This document shows, piece after piece, positions 35,834 to 43,476 of a stretch of 43,476 nt of DNA. The stretch lies in NCBI GenBank assembly GCA_016926205.1, contig JAFGPB010000112.1, forward strand, positions 1-43,476, read 5' to 3'. Made by a program: the position numbers and the translations under genes. This stretch comes from Bacteroidales bacterium. GTDB taxonomy: Bacteria > Bacteroidota > Bacteroidia > Bacteroidales > UBA10428. Each line of letters opens with the position of its first letter. Position 1 is the stretch's first letter. The notes below the pieces were generated by a model that did no database searches, had not been told where the DNA came from, and was given only the letters and a program-made list of their open reading frames with translations.

Positions 35834-37027
35834 ATGATCCGAAAAGTTTTACTACTGTTTCCATTGTTACTGGCAATTGCATGCGACAAGGAAGATATAT
35901 CATCAGTGCAGGCTGATTCATTTATTAAGTTCTATAATACGCGGGCAGTTTTTACCAGTGCAGATGCAAAGCAGACAAGCAATAACGGATACGCTGTTCT
36001 GGGTACCGTCGAAACAATTGCTTCCGGAACGCAGATCTGCCTGCTCAGAACGGACGAGTTCGGGAATTCACTTGACAGTGCCAAATTTTACGGCAGAAGC
36101 CTGAATGACCGGGCTTATTGTCTGCATGTGCTTCCGGATGGTTATGCAATTCTGGGATCATCCCAGAATCCCCAAAACAGCAATCTCGAAGTTTATTTCA
36201 TACGCACCAACCGTTCGGGAGATACACTGTGGACACGTACCATCGGAGGGCCGGAAGACATGGAAGCATATCATTTCGAAATGGACACAGACGGATCCTT
36301 TATCATGACAGGTTATGCAAAACGGTCGGGTTCAGTTAATGACAAACAGATCTGGCTTTTTGCAATTGATTCTGACGGGGACAACCTTTGGCCGTCACAA
36401 AGGACATACGGAGGCGACCGGGATGAAGAAGGCGTTCACCTGCAGATCCTGGATGACGGGAGAATCGCAATTACCGGGAACACAAGGAGCTATCCGCTGG
36501 GAACCCTTAACAAACATTCATACATTCTGATTACCAACAATATCGGGGGATTAGTATCATTTCTTACGATCGACAGTTCTGCGGATGAGGACGGTACGTG
36601 TATCAGGGAACTGGGTGATAACAACTATCTGATCATAGGAACGATGAGAAGCAATCTTACCGGACAGGGGTCTGATATCATTCTCAGAAAGATCAGTCTG
36701 TCTTCTTATGTTCTTGAAATATTATGGTCCAAATGGTACGGTACTTCCGGTGACGATATGGGTACAAGCATCATCGTTGACGGCAGCAATTATATCCTGC
36801 TTGGAACAACCGCAGCTTCAGGAGGTCTGTCCTCCATCAGCCTTATTAAGACCGACCCTGACGGAGAAAATCCGGTATATTCTAGTTTCGGGCAGGGCAG
36901 TCAACTGACGGGGACCAGCTTTGCCAGAACATCGGATAACGGTTTTATCATAACGGGCACCAACAAACATTCAGATACCCATGCTTCCGTGGCATTGATC
37001 AAGACCAAACCCGATGCGACCCTTTAA
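35834..37027 (+). CDS. Propeller-like lipoprotein, last gene of the TIR/nSTAND run
   Basis: 397 residues. N-terminal signal with lipobox LLAIAC (Cys near residue 17). The mature part has six or seven repeats of about 50 residues with a G-[YF]-x-[IVL]-x-G core: NGYAVLGT, DGYAILGS, GSFIMTGY, GRIAITGN, NNYLIIGT, SNYILLGT, NGFIITGT, each followed by a strand such as LLRTDEFGNSL or LIKTDPDGEN. This is a beta-propeller pattern similar to repeat lipoproteins of Bacteroidota. Its family has no known function. It sits at the end of the cluster and is likely to be anchored to the periplasmic face of a membrane or exported to the surface. Confidence 0.75.
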   Translation: MIRKVLLLFPLLLAIACDKEDISSVQADSFIKFYNTRAVFTSADAKQTSNNGYAVLGTVETIASGTQICLLRTDEFGNSLDSAKFYGRSLNDRAYCLHVLPDGYAILGSSQNPQNSNLEVYFIRTNRSGDTLWTRTIGGPEDMEAYHFEMDTDGSFIMTGYAKRSGSVNDKQIWLFAIDSDGDNLWPSQRTYGGDRDEEGVHLQILDDGRIAITGNTRSYPLGTLNKHSYILITNNIGGLVSFLTIDSSADEDGTCIRELGDNNYLIIGTMRSNLTGQGSDIILRKISLSSYVLEILWSKWYGTSGDDMGTSIIVDGSNYILLGTTAASGGLSSISLIKTDPDGENPVYSSFGQGSQLTGTSFARTSDNGFIITGTNKHSDTHASVALIKTKPDATL

Positions 37028-37144
37028 AACGCCTATATTTGCATTATAGCCTTTAAAATAAACGATCACCCGGAAAAATCCCGTGTTGGGATTTTGAATT
37101 GAGCAGTTTATCAAATTTTTGTCCGTAATTCCCGTTGTTTTATA

Positions 37145-37152
37145 TATTTTTG
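37145..37152 (+). promoter_or_regulatory. Candidate Bacteroidota promoter for the large T9SS protein
   Basis: TATTTTTG matches TAnnTTTG, with TTTTG ending at 37121 (gap of 23 bases) as a possible -33 element. Another exact box, TATATTTG, lies at 37034-37041 just after the lipoprotein stop. Either would leave a leader of about 150-260 bases before the ATG at 37304. Confidence 0.38.
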
Positions 37153-37303
37153 TTATTTGGTGTACTGTTTTTAGATTTCCAGATTTTGCTTTTTGATCCG
37201 GTTCACATTATAAGGCAATTATTTATATGTAAAAATGTATCTGATCGGATATTTACCACGTAGAATTGTCCATCCGGTCAAATTTTCGTCAAAATCTCTC
37301 AAA

Positions 37304-40300
37304 ATGAAAACTGATCTTAACCGCCGCCGAATACTGACACCCCTTTCCGGTCTTATGTTGCTCTTCTGCAGTACAGTATTAATGGGACAAAATGAGCCTC
37401 CTGTACTTTCCGGTATTGAAACAACATCCGTCAGCTATACCGAGAATGCAGACCCGGTACAAATTACAAATTCAATAACTGTTTCCGATGAAGACAACAC
37501 CAATTTGTCTTATGCCACAGTTATAATCTCAGAAAATTATCTTTTCGGCCAAGACACCTTATGGTTTACAAGCGTAGGTGGTATATCAGGAAACTTTGTC
37601 TCCGGAACGTTAAATCTGACAGGCACTAGCTCGGTTGCAAATTATGAGACAGCGCTGAAAAATGTAAAATACTTTAATAAGAGTGATAAACCTTCCACTT
37701 TAAACCGTACCATTTCCTTTACGGTAAATGACGGAACTGATCCCAGCAATACGGTTACCAGGACCATTTCCATAACTGCGGTAAATGATCCTCCGGTTGC
37801 TGTTAATAATGAATATGGTGGTGTTATTGAGCAGGGCACACTTTATATACCGGCTTCAGGTGTGCTTGGCAATGATACAGATCCTGAAGAGGATGATCTT
37901 ACGGCCGTTCTTGAAAACGGCCCGGATCATAGCACTTCATTTACTTTGAATACAAACGGTTCATTCAATTATGTTCATGATGGAACCGAAACAACCACTG
38001 ATGCATTTACCTACAGAGCGACAGATGGAACAACACCAAGCAACGTTGCTACCGTAACCATTACCATAACCCCACAGAATGACCCACCTGAGCTTGCAGA
38101 TATTGAATCAACAACACTTACTTATACCGAAGGATCCGGACCGGTATCTGTTACAGGGACCATTACCGTTTCAGATCCTGATGATGTGAACCTTGAATCG
38201 GCCACCATTACCATTTCTGCCAATTACCAGAGTGAAGAAGATGTTTTATCATTTTCAGCGGCCGATGGTATTACACAACAGAGCTACGCTGGTGGCGTGC
38301 TTACCCTTACGGGATCTTCTTCGAAAGCCAACTACGAAAAAGCACTGCGAAATGTTAAATATGAAAATACAAGTGACACACCCAATACATCCAGCCGCAT
38401 GATCACATTCCGTGTGAATGACGGCAATACGAACAGCAATCCGCAGCAGAGAGCCATCTCAATAAATGCGGTAAACAATCCTCCGGTTCTTTCTGAACCT
38501 GTATCTGCAACTGTCAGCTACACCGAAAATGCTGATCCGGTACAGATTACAAATTCCATTACCGTGTCAGATGCCGACAATGTCAATTTGTCTTCTGCCA
38601 CAATTGTAATCTCAGGCAATTACCAGAATGGTCAGGATGTGTTATCTTTTACAAACGCCAATGGTATACTTGGCAACTGGGTTCCCGGATCAGGAACAAT
38701 GAACCTTACAGGCACATCATCAGTCGAAAATTATCAGGCAGCGTTAAGAAATGTCAGATACCACAATACCAGTGACAATCCTTCCACGGTAAACCGTACG
38801 GTTACATTCACGGTCAGTGACGGACCCAATACAAGCAATACGGTTACCAGAACTATAGCTGTTACAGAAGTCAATGATCCTCCCGTTGTGTCTGATATTC
38901 CTGGCCAGTCAGTTGCAGAGGGACAGACATTTGCTACTATAAACCTGGATAACTACGTTACCGATCCGGATCATACGGATGCACAAATCGAATGGACATA
39001 TGCCGGAAACATTGAACTGAGTGTAAGCATCAGCGCTACCCGTGTTGCCACGATCACCAAACCTTCTGGTGACTGGACCGGCAGCGAAACCATAACATTT
39101 ACTGCAACAGACCCGAATGAAGCATTCGACAGTGATCCGGCTGTATTTACAGTAACGGCAGCACCTGTTCTTGGAAACATGGAACCGGGTACAATTATCT
39201 ATTGCAGGAATTCCGGCAAAGTGCAGGTTACAAATACAATAATCGTCAGCGATGCGGATGATCTGGACCTCAACGGTGCGACCGTCAGAATTTCGAGTGG
39301 TTTTATCAGCAGTCAGGACGTGCTGTCATTCACATCTCCGCCAGGCAGTGGAATTGGTGGGTCATTCAACAGCACAACAGGTATTTTCACCATGACAGGT
39401 GTGTCAACCATAGAAAATTATCAGCTTGCTTTGAGAAGCATAAGGTATGAAAACACACAAACAGTCAGTCCCAATCCCGCCATCCGGATGATCTCCTTTA
39501 CCGTAACTGATGGAGGAATTACCAGCAATACCCTCACCAGAAGTCTGAATGTTACCGTTCCGACAGCAACCATATCAGGAACTGCATCAATTTGCGAACA
39601 TACGACTGCAAGCATTCCTGTGACACTGACCGGCAATTCACCCTGGAAATTCAGTTATCGCAGGGTCGGAGGTGAAACCATTGAAGTACCTAATGTGGAA
39701 TCGAGTCCCAGACTTCTCACATTAAAGGATGCAGGCAATTATGAACTGGTCGAAGTTACTGATGTGAACAACTGCACGGGCACAGTATCAGGAACTGCCA
39801 ACATCACTGTGATTTCTGCTCCCGAGGTAACCATAACCGGACTTGCTCCGGCATATAATCTGAATACGATCAAGGTCCCGGTAATTGCAGAGCCTGAAGG
39901 GGGCACATACAATCCACAATCCTGGTTGATTGAATCAAACGACACAATGTATTTCTATCCCATAATTGCCGGTATAGGAACTCATAGCATCATCTACCGC
40001 TATCGCACTTCGCCAACATCCTGTTACGGTTATGACACGGCGGTTGTCAGGGTATTGGTTGCCAATGCCGATATTGTTTTTCCAGATAACCGGCAATTTT
40101 ACTGTAGCAATGATCATCCGTTTATTATTACCGGAGTCAATACCGTTAATGATATCGGAACCTTTTCCATCGAAGGAGGTGTCGGACTGACAGACAACCA
40201 GGACAATACTGCAACAATTGATCCCTCTTTACTGAACGTTGATACCTATACCATAACCTATACATATTTCGATGGAACTTACCTGCAGGAGACCGAAAAT

Positions 40301-42124
40301 CTGACCATCGGAACCAAACCGGAAGCCAGCTTCGCGTGGGAGACCGAATGCTTTCAGTCGGGCCAGGCCATTAATCTGAAAGACAAATCCGTTGCAAATG
40401 AAGGGGTGATCTCTTCCTATAAATGGTTGTTTTATCAAGGTAGCGGTTATGACAGCCTGTTGACAAAGGATGTTTCATATACATTCGCCCAGCCGGGCAA
40501 TTATCTCATTGAGTTGCAGATTAAAACTTCAAACGGTTGTACAGATACCGTGGAAAGAGTCTTTGGTCTCAGACCAACCATTCAGCTGGCCGGACAAACC
40601 TATTTTGAGAATTTTGAGGACAGTCCGGTATCCTGGCGAAGCGGAACATCCCAGCAGATTACTGTGAACAGCTGGACGCTGGGATCTCCTTTCAAAGGAT
40701 TCAGCGGTGCATCATCAGGTGACAAATGCTGGTATACCTATATTCCTATGACCAATGCACCGCGTGAACAATCCTGGCTGACAAGTCCATGCTTTGACTT
40801 CACTGATACTGAAAGACCCATGGTCAAGCTTGACATCTGGAGGCTCTTTAACGGGATAAGGGACGGTGCAACCTTGCAGGCATCAGCGGACAGCGGAAAA
40901 ACATGGCAGAATATCGGGGAATTGCAGGATGGGATCAACTGGTTCAATGTATATAACATCGACGGCTTACCCGGGGGTCAAACCATAGGCTGGTCAAACA
41001 TTCGTGATGCATACTGGATGGTGGCGAGACACGATCTTGATGACTTAAAGAACAAGACAAAGGTTCAGTTCAGAATTGCTTACGGATCGGACGGTTCTGC
41101 TAGAAATACGGATGGCATTGCGCTGGACAATTTCTGGATCGGAGAGCGGAATAAAAGGGCTTTGATCGAACACTTCACCAATTCCTCTGATCAGGAATCC
41201 AAGGATGCCAACCAGATCCTTAACGGCATAGTAGCCGGCAACAGTTTAAATGTTGTTGATCTGCAATATCATACTTCATTCCCGGGATCGGATCCGTTCA
41301 ATGAAGATAATCCTAATATTCCGAGTGCCCGTTTGTTTTACTACGGTTTGTCGACCGTACCGTATTCCATTCTTGACGGGGGTTCTACGGGACAGCACAG
41401 GTTTGATTATGTTTTAAGTGATTTAGATGAAAAGACAGTTCTGATCCAGTCATTGATTGAAAGCAAATTCTGGATCAACACTGTTTCTACAGTTGTCGGT
41501 AATACACTCAACGTCAATGCGGAAATATCAGCCCGCGATGATATACCAGCAAGCCAGATCACCGTTCATCTTGCAATAGTGGAGCGGTTGATTTCCGAAG
41601 AAACCGGGATCAACGGGGAAACTGAATTTTACAGTGTGGTTAAAACGCTGCTTCCAAATGCAGGAGGTACATATTTTTATAAACCCTGGATTAAAGGGGA
41701 ATATCAATATGTGACACACTCATGGGATATACAAAATGTATATAAGCTTGAAGAATTAAGGGTTGTTACATTCATTCAGAACGAACTTACAAAAGAAGTA
41801 TACCAGGCTTCTATTGATACGGTACATGTTCAAACAGGTCTTGAAGATCAACCGTCCTTAGCCTCTGATCACGATGGTTTTGTTGTGTTTCCTGATCCGG
41901 CTTCAACTCAGGTTCAGATCAGGTTGCGTGAACCTTTGAAAAAAAATTCTCATTTTGAAATAATTAACAGCCAGGGAACACTGATCCGTTCAGAAGAGTT
42001 AAAATCCGGTGAAGTTCATATTGCAGTCCCGGTTGAAGAATATCCTGACGGATTATATCTGATACGGGTCATTTCTGAAAACCGTTTGCTGGGTATTGAA
42101 AAGCTCACAATTTCGAAGCCATAA
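37304..42124 (+). CDS. Large multidomain T9SS-secreted surface protein
   Basis: 1606 residues from ATG 37304 (MKTDLNRRRIL, then a signal peptide ending near MGQNE); an in-frame ATG at 37235 only adds 23 residues. Four cadherin-like repeats are found near residues 29-163, 261-392, 392-525 and 620-752 (SVSYTENADPVQITNSITVSD type). A VCBS/Ig-like domain lies between the first and second, and a shorter module near 525-620. Next come Ig/PKD-like domains (about 755-1095), a lectin/MAM-like jelly roll (about 1099-1282), an Omp28-like thioredoxin fold with no Cys pair (about 1284-1515) and a T9SS type A sorting domain (VVFPDPAS...YPDGLYLIRVIS). It would be exported by Sec, then T9SS, and probably anchored on the surface. 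Confidence 0.85.
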   Translation: MKTDLNRRRILTPLSGLMLLFCSTVLMGQNEPPVLSGIETTSVSYTENADPVQITNSITVSDEDNTNLSYATVIISENYLFGQDTLWFTSVGGISGNFVSGTLNLTGTSSVANYETALKNVKYFNKSDKPSTLNRTISFTVNDGTDPSNTVTRTISITAVNDPPVAVNNEYGGVIEQGTLYIPASGVLGNDTDPEEDDLTAVLENGPDHSTSFTLNTNGSFNYVHDGTETTTDAFTYRATDGTTPSNVATVTITITPQNDPPELADIESTTLTYTEGSGPVSVTGTITVSDPDDVNLESATITISANYQSEEDVLSFSAADGITQQSYAGGVLTLTGSSSKANYEKALRNVKYENTSDTPNTSSRMITFRVNDGNTNSNPQQRAISINAVNNPPVLSEPVSATVSYTENADPVQITNSITVSDADNVNLSSATIVISGNYQNGQDVLSFTNANGILGNWVPGSGTMNLTGTSSVENYQAALRNVRYHNTSDNPSTVNRTVTFTVSDGPNTSNTVTRTIAVTEVNDPPVVSDIPGQSVAEGQTFATINLDNYVTDPDHTDAQIEWTYAGNIELSVSISATRVATITKPSGDWTGSETITFTATDPNEAFDSDPAVFTVTAAPVLGNMEPGTIIYCRNSGKVQVTNTIIVSDADDLDLNGATVRISSGFISSQDVLSFTSPPGSGIGGSFNSTTGIFTMTGVSTIENYQLALRSIRYENTQTVSPNPAIRMISFTVTDGGITSNTLTRSLNVTVPTATISGTASICEHTTASIPVTLTGNSPWKFSYRRVGGETIEVPNVESSPRLLTLKDAGNYELVEVTDVNNCTGTVSGTANITVISAPEVTITGLAPAYNLNTIKVPVIAEPEGGTYNPQSWLIESNDTMYFYPIIAGIGTHSIIYRYRTSPTSCYGYDTAVVRVLVANADIVFPDNRQFYCSNDHPFIITGVNTVNDIGTFSIEGGVGLTDNQDNTATIDPSLLNVDTYTITYTYFDGTYLQETENLTIGTKPEASFAWETECFQSGQAINLKDKSVANEGVISSYKWLFYQGSGYDSLLTKDVSYTFAQPGNYLIELQIKTSNGCTDTVERVFGLRPTIQLAGQTYFENFEDSPVSWRSGTSQQITVNSWTLGSPFKGFSGASSGDKCWYTYIPMTNAPREQSWLTSPCFDFTDTERPMVKLDIWRLFNGIRDGATLQASADSGKTWQNIGELQDGINWFNVYNIDGLPGGQTIGWSNIRDAYWMVARHDLDDLKNKTKVQFRIAYGSDGSARNTDGIALDNFWIGERNKRALIEHFTNSSDQESKDANQILNGIVAGNSLNVVDLQYHTSFPGSDPFNEDNPNIPSARLFYYGLSTVPYSILDGGSTGQHRFDYVLSDLDEKTVLIQSLIESKFWINTVSTVVGNTLNVNAEISARDDIPASQITVHLAIVERLISEETGINGETEFYSVVKTLLPNAGGTYFYKPWIKGEYQYVTHSWDIQNVYKLEELRVVTFIQNELTKEVYQASIDTVHVQTGLEDQPSLASDHDGFVVFPDPASTQVQIRLREPLKKNSHFEIINSQGTLIRSEELKSGEVHIAVPVEEYPDGLYLIRVISENRLLGIEKLTISKP
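37400..39560 (+). repeat. Four tandem-like cadherin-type protein repeats in the large surface gene
   Basis: Homologous units begin near 37410, 38100, 38500 and 39170, each about 390 bases. Each has SxxYTE, an ITVSDxDxxNL strand, GTSSxxNYxxAL and VTRTI-like ends. First and third are the closest in sequence. A VCBS-like unit and another module are interspersed. Confidence 0.75.
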
Positions 42125-42148
42125 GTTAATAATGCATCCCGGACATCT

Positions 42149-42178
42149 GATCTTTCGAGATATTCCGGATGAAAGATC
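42149..42178 (+). terminator. Possible terminator after the large surface gene
   Basis: GATCTTTC (42149-42156) and GAAAGATC (42171-42178) form a perfect 8-bp stem, loop of 14, followed by AT-rich sequence with TCTTTTTG further on. It lies 25 bases past the stop at 42124. Confidence 0.42.
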
Positions 42179-42237
42179 AACCATATTTTAATAAAATCTT
42201 TTTGCTGCCAATAGTGATATACAGTGCACAATTTTAG

Positions 42238-42245
42238 TATCTTTG
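42238..42245 (+). promoter_or_regulatory. Candidate Bacteroidota -7 box for the SGNH gene
   Basis: TATCTTTG, a full TAnnTTTG match, 68 bases upstream of the ATG at 42314. No -33 element at 17-23 bases. Confidence 0.35.
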
Positions 42246-42313
42246 ATGAACCATAATCATTTTAGATTCTTTCAGGGTACTGTTCAGGTTATTTCAAAGC
42301 AAAACCAATCCCT

Positions 42314-43476
42314 ATGAACACGCAACTTGGCAGCCACCGGTTTCCTCTTTTCATACTTATTCTGGTTTATATTTTTTTTATGAGCGGACCCTTCCTCAAA
42401 GGGCAAAATCCGGTAAACATCATGCCCCTGGGGAATTCAATAACCTACGACCATAATGTTGCTGACGACCTCACACCTCGTGATAACGGTATCAGAATTT
42501 CTTACAGGTACACACTTTACGAATTGCTCATCGCTGCAGGATATACTTTTGATTATGTTGGCAGTGAGCAGAGCGGAGGTGATTATCTTCCGGAAGGATA
42601 TACAGACAATGCAGGTTTCCCCGGGTATACTGTAACAGCACTTCTGACCCTCCTGCAAGGTGATTATCTTGAAACCTATAACCCTGACGTCGTTTTGCTG
42701 CACATTGGCACAAACTATTTAATTAGCAACGAAGTTGCAGATGGATTCCGTGATGATCTTATTGATATTCTGGACTTAATAGATAATTATGAAGACAATA
42801 CCGGCAAAACCGTACCGGTATTTCTGGCACAGATCATCAATCGTGCACCGAACGGATCACATCCTCAAACTACTTATTATAACGGACTTCTTGCTGATCT
42901 TGTGGCTGCAAGAACAGGAGACTCCATCGTGCTCGTTAATATGGAAACCGGCGCGGGGATCAATTATCCTTTGGTTGCTGACGGAGGAGATATGGCCGAT
43001 ACCTGGCATCCGGATGTTCCGGGTTATAATAAAATGGGACAACTATGGTTCACAGCTCTTGAATCTTACAATCTTGCTTCCCCGATAGTTACAGATATTC
43101 CCGATTCAACCAAAAACGAAGGGGAATCCTTCACAATCAGTCTGGATAATTATGTTTTCGATCCCCAGGAACCTGATGAAGACATCGTCTGGACCCATTC
43201 GAACCCTGTTAATTTTACTGTCGCCATTAACAGTTCCAGGATTGCCACAATTACACCCATAAATCCTGAATGGACCGGATCAGAATCCATTACTTTTACT
43301 GCTACCGACAGATTCGGGGATGATTCAGGTGATGCTGTACTTTTTACTCTGAATCATATAAATGAACCACCTGTTGTCGAAGGCATCCTTGACCAGACCA
43401 TCAACGAAGGAGAAACCTTCGCAACCATCATCCTCGACAATTACGTTAACGACCCCGACCATGGCGACCAGCAGAT
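42314..43476 (+). CDS. SGNH/GDSL hydrolase with cadherin-like repeats, 3' end beyond the window (partial)
   Basis: Open from ATG 42314 to the last base (387 codons, no stop). N-terminal signal region (LFILILVYIFFMSG...LKGQN), then an SGNH hydrolase domain: MPLGNSITYD (block I, with catalytic Ser in GNS instead of GDS), LLHIGTNYL (block III-like), and DTWHPDVPGYNKMG (Asp and His of block V). Such enzymes are esterases or deacetylases of glycans. From about residue 255 Ig/cadherin-like modules begin (IPDSTKNEGESFTISLDNYVFDP..., TINEGETFATIILDNYVNDP), closely similar to a module in the preceding gene at 38890-39140. Probably a secreted or surface-bound carbohydrate esterase; a T9SS domain may follow outside. 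Confidence 0.88.
   Translation, partial: MNTQLGSHRFPLFILILVYIFFMSGPFLKGQNPVNIMPLGNSITYDHNVADDLTPRDNGIRISYRYTLYELLIAAGYTFDYVGSEQSGGDYLPEGYTDNAGFPGYTVTALLTLLQGDYLETYNPDVVLLHIGTNYLISNEVADGFRDDLIDILDLIDNYEDNTGKTVPVFLAQIINRAPNGSHPQTTYYNGLLADLVAARTGDSIVLVNMETGAGINYPLVADGGDMADTWHPDVPGYNKMGQLWFTALESYNLASPIVTDIPDSTKNEGESFTISLDNYVFDPQEPDEDIVWTHSNPVNFTVAINSSRIATITPINPEWTGSESITFTATDRFGDDSGDAVLFTLNHINEPPVVEGILDQTINEGETFATIILDNYVNDPDHGDQQ

Noticed and set aside
36105-36530. Alternative plus-strand frames inside the lipoprotein gene
   Set aside because: Shadows; the lipoprotein frame has a lipobox and regular repeats.

Overview
The window looks like chromosomal DNA from a member of the Bacteroidota, probably an uncultured or environmental lineage. 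I base this on a C-terminal type IX secretion (T9SS) sorting domain, outer-membrane barrel proteins of the PorT-like kind, ParE/ParC of the Bacteroidota type, several TAnnTTTG -7 promoter boxes of the Bacteroidota sigma factor, and the near absence of Shine-Dalgarno sequences. I cannot place it below phylum with confidence. No tRNA, rRNA, CRISPR array or insertion sequence was seen.

Region 1 (1-26.9 kb) is mostly core genome. After an ACP phosphodiesterase-like gene come the rod-shape genes mreB-mreC-mreD-mrdA-rodA (minus strand, tightly packed) and purH. A short mixed stretch follows: an FtsX/MacB-type permease without its ATPase, a Tat-exported dienelactone hydrolase-like protein, an anaerobic sulfatase maturase with an SEC-C tail, a flavodoxin-like protein and a PQQ-propeller lipoprotein. 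Next are a solitary HEPN gene, a C-rich/G-quadruplex-forming repeat, comM, a divergent aroC next to aroA, topoisomerase IV (parC with a long repetitive tail, parE) and lysS.

Region 2 (26.99-37.03 kb, plus strand) is the most unusual part. Five genes are packed with gaps of 4-7 bases or a 4-base overlap: a 12-TM nucleotide-transporter-like protein with HEAT repeats and a cyclic-nucleotide-binding-like domain; a protein with an N-terminal TIR domain and two further TIR-like domains; an nSTAND-type NTPase with one membrane segment, a coiled coil and WD40 repeats; a periplasmic/outer-membrane barrel protein; and a propeller-like lipoprotein. This resembles TIR/STAND conflict modules. Here, however, it is wired to the envelope, and I propose it as a candidate cell-envelope surveillance or signalling system that uses nucleotide or NAD chemistry. 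The grouping is read directly from the sequence; the function is inference.

Region 3 (37.3 kb to the end) holds two large surface proteins. One is a 1606-residue multidomain T9SS cargo with cadherin-like repeats, a PKD-like domain and an Omp28-like domain. The other is an SGNH hydrolase followed by the same kind of repeat module; it runs off the end of the window.
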